Translations under genes and position numbers: made by a program | Shown: piece after piece, positions 1 through 5,384 of the stretch | How the letters are laid out: every line of letters begins with the position of its first letter | How positions within the stretch are numbered: the stretch's first letter is position 1 | The notes under the pieces: model-generated | Database searches by the model: none | Told to the model about the DNA's origin: nothing | The model's input: only the letters and a program-made list of their open reading frames with translations | Origin: Chromatiales bacterium | GTDB lineage: Bacteria > Pseudomonadota > Gammaproteobacteria > CAMYNG01 | Assembly: GCA_027021685.1 (NCBI GenBank) | Contig: JALUTW010000508.1 | Location: 1 to 5,384 of the forward strand | Length of the DNA: 5,384 bases | Reading direction: 5' to 3'

Positions 1-286
1 CCTGGCGGTGCTGGCGCGCGAGCACGGGGTGCGCTTCATGGTGGTGGCGCCCACCTCCACCGTGGACCTGGACACGCCCTCGGGGGAGGCCATCCCCATC
101 GAGACCCGCGATCCGGACGAGCTTCTGTGCCTGGGCGGCCGGCGCCTGGCGCCGGAGGGGGCCGCGGCCTGGAACCCGGTGTTCGATGTCACCCCGGCGG
201 CCCTGGTGGACGTGCTGGTGACGGAGCGCGGGGTGCTGGAGCGCCCGGGCCCCGATTCGCTCCTGGCCATGATGAAAACGGCCTGA
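1..286 (+). CDS. mtnA: S-methyl-5-thioribose-1-phosphate isomerase, C-terminal part (5' end outside window)
   Basis: MtnA converts S-methyl-5-thioribose 1-phosphate to S-methyl-5-thioribulose 1-phosphate in the cytosolic methionine salvage pathway, which recycles methylthioadenosine from polyamine synthesis. Only the last 94 codons are present; codons are in frame from base 2 and the gene ends at TGA 284-286. The family is usually about 340-370 residues, so roughly three quarters lies upstream. The visible part matches the end of the eIF-2B alpha/MtnA fold: an AREHG helix, then VVAPTSTVDL, the AIPIETRDPDE segment, GGRRLAPEG, and the NPVFDVTPAALV motif followed by VTERGVLERP. These are hallmark C-terminal motifs of MtnA rather than of the related ribose-1,5-bisphosphate isomerases or eIF-2B subunits, though separating these relatives from a fragment is not absolute. 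The upstream start cannot be judged. It is separated from gyrA by 184 bp and a promoter, so it is probably a different transcription unit. Confidence 0.93.
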   Translation, partial: LAVLAREHGVRFMVVAPTSTVDLDTPSGEAIPIETRDPDELLCLGGRRLAPEGAAAWNPVFDVTPAALVDVLVTERGVLERPGPDSLLAMMKTA

Positions 287-311
287 TCTTCGCCCCCGGA
301 TTCCCGCCAGC

Positions 312-334
312 CCGCCGGAGAGGGCCTCTGGCGG
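312..334 (+). terminator. GC-rich hairpin after mtnA, possible weak terminator
   Basis: CCGCC (312-316) pairs with GGCGG (330-334), and AGAG (319-322) with CTCT (326-329) around a GGC loop, leaving a two-base GG bulge. It lies 25 bases after the mtnA stop and upstream of the gyrA promoter, where a terminator would be expected. There is no T-run after it, so it is not a classical intrinsic terminator. It could be a pause or mRNA 3'-end stabiliser, or simply chance pairing in GC-rich DNA. Confidence 0.3.
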
Positions 335-344
335 CCGTTCCCCA

Positions 345-375
345 TTGGGCAGGGGGTCATGCGCTATGGTACAAT
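345..375 (+). promoter_or_regulatory. Probable sigma-70 promoter of gyrA (extended -10)
   Basis: The -10 hexamer TACAAT (370-375) differs from TATAAT at one base and is preceded by TG at 367-368, giving an extended -10 (TGGTACAAT). A -35-like TTGGGC sits at 345-350, with a spacer of 19 bp, longer than the ideal 17; the extended -10 would compensate. The transcript should begin near 381-383. The bases just after the -10 (CCCGCC, 376-381) form a GC-rich discriminator of the kind associated with supercoiling- or ppGpp-sensitive promoters. The start site is inferred, not observed. Confidence 0.7.
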
Positions 376-387
376 CCCGCCTTTAAA

Positions 388-428
388 GCCCCGCAGGACC
401 GCCTGCCGGATCCATACGGGGCCGGCAG
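388..428 (+). promoter_or_regulatory. gyrA leader with two mutually exclusive stem-loops
   Basis: Fold A pairs GCCCCG (388-393) with CGGGGC (417-422) and encloses a small hairpin, CAGG (394-397) with CCTG (402-405). Fold B pairs CTGCCGG (403-409) with CCGGCAG (422-428), a perfect 7-bp stem with a 12-base loop. The two share bases 403-405 and 422, so they compete. This is visible in the sequence; any regulatory role is inference. It matches no riboswitch class that I recognise, and high GC makes chance stems common. Confidence 0.3.
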
Positions 429-452
429 AGCAGCCGAACCGGGTAACCGCAC

Positions 453-467
453 AGGGATCGCGACCCT
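453..467 (+). promoter_or_regulatory. Weak ribosome binding site of gyrA inside a short inverted repeat
   Basis: AGGGA (453-457) is the only Shine-Dalgarno-like sequence before the gyrA ATG at 471. It lies 13 bases upstream, longer than the usual 5-9. AGGG (453-456) can pair with CCCT (464-467) across a 7-base loop, which would hide it. A four-pair stem is weak, so the effect on translation is uncertain. Confidence 0.35.
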
Positions 468-470
468 CCA

Positions 471-3032
<2,562 letters not shown>

Positions 3033-3038
3033 CATCCG

Positions 3039-3059
3039 CCCCCGCGCAACGCAGGGGGA
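3039..3059 (+). promoter_or_regulatory. serC ribosome binding site within a GC hairpin
   Basis: CCCCC (3039-3043) pairs with GGGGG (3054-3058), and GCG (3044-3046) with CGC (3050-3052) around a CAA loop, leaving A3053 bulged. The 3' arm is the purine-rich AGGGGGA (3053-3059), the only Shine-Dalgarno-like sequence before the serC ATG at 3073, with a longish 13-base spacing. The 5' arm starts 7 bases after the gyrA stop, so a ribosome finishing gyrA would overlap it. Translational coupling is an inference from this geometry. Confidence 0.45.
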
Positions 3060-3072
3060 ACACGCAAGCACC

Positions 3073-4155
3073 ATGACGAGGGCATACAACTTCAGCGCCG
3101 GACCCGCGGCGCTGCCGGAAGAGGTGTTGCAGCAGGCGCGCGAGGAGCTGCTGGACTGGCACGGCGAAGGCATGTCGGTGATGGAGATGAGCCACCGCGG
3201 CAAGGCCTTCGTCTCCATCGCCGAGGAGGCCGAGGCCGACCTGCGCGAGCTGCTGGCAGTGCCCGACGGCTACGAGGTCCTGTTCCTGCAGGGCGGGGCC
3301 AGCCTCCAGTTCGCCATGGTGCCCGTCAACCTGCTGCGCGGGAAGAAGTCCGCCGACTACATCAACACCGGCGCATGGTCGAAGAAGGCCATCAAGGAGG
3401 CGGGCCGCTTCTGCGAGGTGCGCATCGCCGGCAGTTCCGAGGCCGACAACTTCACCACCGTGCCGCGGCAGGAGGCGCTGGACCTGTCCCCCGATGCGGC
3501 CTACGTGCACTACACGCCCAACGAGACCATCGGCGGAGTGGAGTTTCCCTACGTCCCGGACACCGGCGGCGTGCCGCTGGTGGCGGACATGTCGTCCACC
3601 ATCCTCTCGCGCCCCATCGACGTGTCCCGCTACGGCGTGATCTACGCCGGGGCGCAGAAGAACATCGGGCCCGCCGGCCTGACCGTGGTCATCGTGCGCG
3701 AGGACCTGGTGGGCCGGGCCCTGCCCGGCATGCCCGCCATGCTGGACTACGCGGTGCACGCCGAGGCTGGCTCCATGTACAACACCCCGCCCACCTATGC
3801 CTGGTACCTGGCCGGGCTGGTGTTCAAGTGGCTCAAGCGCCGTGGCGGGCTGGAGAAGATGGCCGAGATCAACGAGCGCAAGGCGCGCAAGCTCTATGCC
3901 GCCATCGACGCCTCGGACTTCTACCACAACCCGGTGGACCCCCAGTGCCGGTCGTGGATGAACGTGCCCTTCACCCTGGCCGATCCGGCCCTGGACAAGA
4001 CCTTCCTGGAGGAGGCCGAGGCCGCCGGGCTCAAGACCCTCAAGGGCCACCGCTCGGTGGGCGGCATGCGGGCGAGCATCTACAATGCCATGCCCGAGGC
4101 CGGCGTCGATGCGCTCATCGACTTCATGGCCGACTTCGAAAAGCGGTATGGCTGA
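3073..4155 (+). CDS. serC: Phosphoserine aminotransferase
   Basis: SerC is a cytosolic PLP enzyme of the class-V aminotransferase family. It makes O-phospho-L-serine from 3-phosphohydroxypyruvate and glutamate (step 2 of serine synthesis), and in many proteobacteria also 4-phosphohydroxy-L-threonine for pyridoxal phosphate. The 360 residues match the usual ~360. Visible motifs are the N-terminal YNFSAGPAALP (5-15), SHRGK with His41 and Arg42 for substrate binding, GGAS (74-77) for the PLP phosphate, Trp102 (cofactor stacking), TPNETIGG (148-155), Asp172 in VADMSS, the Schiff-base Lys196 in YAGAQKNIGPAG, and GHRSVGGMRAS (325-335) with His326, Arg327 and Arg333. The frame stays open upstream to an ATG at 3016 inside gyrA, but those 19 residues have no family counterpart, so ATG 3073 is chosen. 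It lies 40 bp after gyrA, most likely in the same transcript. A palindromic repeat begins 7 bp after its stop. Confidence 0.98.
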   Translation: MTRAYNFSAGPAALPEEVLQQAREELLDWHGEGMSVMEMSHRGKAFVSIAEEAEADLRELLAVPDGYEVLFLQGGASLQFAMVPVNLLRGKKSADYINTGAWSKKAIKEAGRFCEVRIAGSSEADNFTTVPRQEALDLSPDAAYVHYTPNETIGGVEFPYVPDTGGVPLVADMSSTILSRPIDVSRYGVIYAGAQKNIGPAGLTVVIVREDLVGRALPGMPAMLDYAVHAEAGSMYNTPPTYAWYLAGLVFKWLKRRGGLEKMAEINERKARKLYAAIDASDFYHNPVDPQCRSWMNVPFTLADPALDKTFLEEAEAAGLKTLKGHRSVGGMRASIYNAMPEAGVDALIDFMADFEKRYG

Positions 4156-4162
4156 GAAAACT

Positions 4163-4285
4163 CAACGCAAAGACGCAGAGACGCAAAGAACGCAGAGAAA
4201 TTTGATTTGATCAGGGGAAGTGTGCAGGAGTGGTGCTCCTGCAGAAAAACCTTTGCTTCCTCTGCGCCTTCGCGTCTTTGCGTTG
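4163..4285. repeat. 123-bp palindromic repeat element with 35-bp imperfect inverted arms
   Basis: The left arm (4163-4197) and the reverse complement of the right arm (4251-4285) match at 28 of 35 positions by eye, and the outer 14 bases, CAACGCAAAGACGC, match perfectly. Each arm is a run of four CGCARAGA-like units: in the left arm at 4166, 4174, 4182 and 4191, with units of 8, 8, 9 and 9 bases alternating CGCAAAGA and CGCAGAGA. The 53-base centre is richer in A+T than the genes and holds a perfect small hairpin. It fills 123 of the 157 bases between serC and serA. The CGCAAAGACGCAGAG pattern resembles, from memory, dispersed repeats in many environmental bacteria, whose spurious translations read like NAKTQRRKER. 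No target-site duplication is visible and no protein is encoded. It is best read as a small non-autonomous mobile or REP/MITE-like element; the mechanism is unknown. Confidence 0.85.
4223..4243. repeat. Perfect 8-bp hairpin at the centre of the palindromic element
   Basis: TGCAGGAG (4223-4230) and CTCCTGCA (4236-4243) are exact reverse complements around the 5-base spacer TGGTG. Neither strand has a T-run after it, so it is not an intrinsic terminator. It sits inside the repeat, nearer the right arm, so a transcript would form a long outer helix with this stem-loop within it. Confidence 0.7.
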
Positions 4286-4312
4286 GATTTTATTCTTGAA
4301 TTGACCGAACCA

Positions 4313-5384
4313 ATGTACAAGATTCTGACCCTGAACAATATTTCGGTGGCGGGCCTGGAGCGTCTGCCGCGGGACCGCTACGAGGTGGCCTCGGAGATCC
4401 AGCATCCCGATGCCATCCTGCTGCGGTCGTTCAACATGCACGACATGCCCATCCCCGAGACCCTGAAGGCGGTGGGTCGGGCCGGGGCCGGGGTCAACAA
4501 CATCCCGGTGGACAGGCTCTCGCGCCTGGGTATCCCGGTGTTCAACGCTCCCGGGGCCAACGCCAACGCGGTCAAGGAGCTGGTCATCGCCGGCATGCTG
4601 CTGGCCAGCCGCAACATCTGCCAGGCCTGGGACTTCGCCCGTTCACTGGAAGGCGACGACGAGGCCATCCACAAGCAGGTGGAGGCGGGCAAGAAGCAGT
4701 TCGCCGGCTTCGAGCTGCCCCACCGCACCCTGGGGGTGGTGGGCCTGGGCGCCATCGGCCGCGCGGTGGCCAACGCCGCGGTGGATCTGGGCATGAAGGT
4801 CATCGGCTTCGATCCGGGGATCACCGTGGAGGGGGCCTGGCAGCTCTCGGCGGCAGTGGAGAAGGCGCCCAGCATCGATGCCCTGCTGCCGCGGGTGGAC
4901 TACGTCACCTTCCACGTGCCGCTGGTGGACAGCACCCGCCACCTGATCAATGCCGAGCGGCTGAAGCAGATGAAGCAGGACGTGGTGATCCTCAACTTCG
5001 CCCGCGAGGGCATCGTGGACGACGCGGCGGTGGTCGAGGCCATCGACGCGGGCAAGGTCTACGCCTATGTCTGCGACTTCCCCAACAACCGGATCAGGAA
5101 CCACCCGCGCGTCATCGCCCTGCCGCACCTGGGCGCCTCCACCCGCGAGGCGGAGGAGAACTGTGCCATCATGGTGGTGGAAGAGGTCAAGGACTACCTG
5201 GAAAACGGCAACGTGAAGAACTCGGTCAATTTCCCCGAGATGAACATGCCGCGCGGCTCCGGCTACCGCATCGCGGTGGTCAACAGCAACGTGCCCAACA
5301 TGCTGGGCCAGATCTCCACCGCGGCGGCCGAGGCTGGGCAGAACATCGTGGACATGCTCAACAAGTCGCGCGGCGAGCTGGCCT
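4313..5384 (+). CDS. serA: D-3-phosphoglycerate dehydrogenase, short ACT-containing form (3' end outside window)
   Basis: SerA oxidises 3-phosphoglycerate to 3-phosphohydroxypyruvate with NAD+, the first step of serine synthesis, feeding SerC. The frame is open from ATG 4313 to the window end: 357 codons of a protein expected to be about 390. The start is set by MYKILTLNNISV, typical for short SerA proteins. Substrate-domain motifs include GRAGAGVNNIPV (55-66). The NAD-binding domain has GLGAIG (144-149) with Asp167 at the end of the second strand. Catalytic-type Arg231 (NFAREGIVD) and His272 (PHLGAST) are present, but the glutamate expected between them appears replaced in DFPNNR (255-260). 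An ACT domain starts near 318; Asn324, Asn326 and Asn344 fall where E. coli SerA has its serine-binding residues (His344, Asn346, Asn364), so feedback inhibition by serine is plausible. No Shine-Dalgarno or clear promoter is seen in the 27 bases between the palindromic element and ATG. A related hydroxyacid dehydrogenase is unlikely given the ACT domain and the serC neighbour. Confidence 0.95.
   Translation, partial: MYKILTLNNISVAGLERLPRDRYEVASEIQHPDAILLRSFNMHDMPIPETLKAVGRAGAGVNNIPVDRLSRLGIPVFNAPGANANAVKELVIAGMLLASRNICQAWDFARSLEGDDEAIHKQVEAGKKQFAGFELPHRTLGVVGLGAIGRAVANAAVDLGMKVIGFDPGITVEGAWQLSAAVEKAPSIDALLPRVDYVTFHVPLVDSTRHLINAERLKQMKQDVVILNFAREGIVDDAAVVEAIDAGKVYAYVCDFPNNRIRNHPRVIALPHLGASTREAEENCAIMVVEEVKDYLENGNVKNSVNFPEMNMPRGSGYRIAVVNSNVPNMLGQISTAAAEAGQNIVDMLNKSRGELA

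Noticed and set aside
4223..4250. Rho-independent terminator after serC
   Set aside because: The stem is perfect, but it is followed by AGAAAAAC on the + strand and by CACTTCCCC on the minus strand, so there is no U-tract in either direction.
4163..4285. CRISPR array or tRNA/ncRNA interpretation of the repeats
   Set aside because: Units are 8-9 bases with no spacers, arranged as an inverted pair; there is no cloverleaf and no unique spacer set.
4283..4324. Possible serA promoter (TTGGAT 4283 or TTGAAT 4296 as -35)
   Set aside because: No acceptable -10 lies at 16-18 bp before the ATG; the best partner, AAGATT at 4319, is inside the coding sequence.
4211..4441. A 76-codon minus-strand frame running from serA into the palindromic element
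   Set aside because: Half of it is antisense serA and the rest is the repeat read as RKDAKAQRKQ-like basic residues, a typical spurious product of this repeat type.
4643..5128. Minus-strand frames opposite serA (also 4378-4875)
   Set aside because: Shadows of the well-supported serA frame; no domain or ribosome binding site.

Overview
The window is a strongly GC-rich stretch of bacterial chromosome. It carries four genes in a row on the + strand: the 3' end of mtnA (methionine salvage), complete gyrA (DNA gyrase subunit A), complete serC (phosphoserine aminotransferase) and the 5' part of serA (D-3-phosphoglycerate dehydrogenase). GyrA keeps E. coli numbering through the catalytic tyrosine and has the Gram-negative type of tower/coiled-coil region. 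Together with the mtnA-gyrA-serC order, this suggests a high-GC gammaproteobacterium, perhaps near the Ectothiorhodospiraceae/Chromatiales sulfur bacteria. That placement is inferred from motifs and gene order, not from a search.

Layout. 1-286: C-terminal 94 codons of MtnA. 287-470: intergenic region with a GC-rich hairpin, a convincing extended -10 promoter (TGGTACAAT ending at 375) and a gyrA leader of roughly 90 nt that can fold in two mutually exclusive ways. 471-3032: gyrA. 3033-3072: a 40-bp gap in which a GC hairpin includes the only Shine-Dalgarno-like sequence for serC. 3073-4155: serC. 4156-4312: a gap almost filled by a 123-bp palindromic repeat element (4163-4285) with 35-bp arms, each made of four CGCARAGA-like units, and a perfect 8-bp hairpin inside. 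4313-5384: serA, cut by the window end inside its ACT domain.

How the genes work together. SerA oxidises 3-phosphoglycerate and SerC transaminates the product, so serC and serA encode the first two of the three steps to L-serine. SerC also serves pyridoxal phosphate synthesis in many proteobacteria. They lie downstream of gyrA and are probably read through from the gyrA promoter, but the palindromic element between serC and serA may uncouple serA.

The coding content is ordinary core metabolism and replication. The least explained sequence is the palindromic element. Secondary points are the hairpins in front of gyrA and serC, and the apparent lack in SerA of the catalytic glutamate usual in D-2-hydroxyacid dehydrogenases. 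I see no new multi-gene system here.
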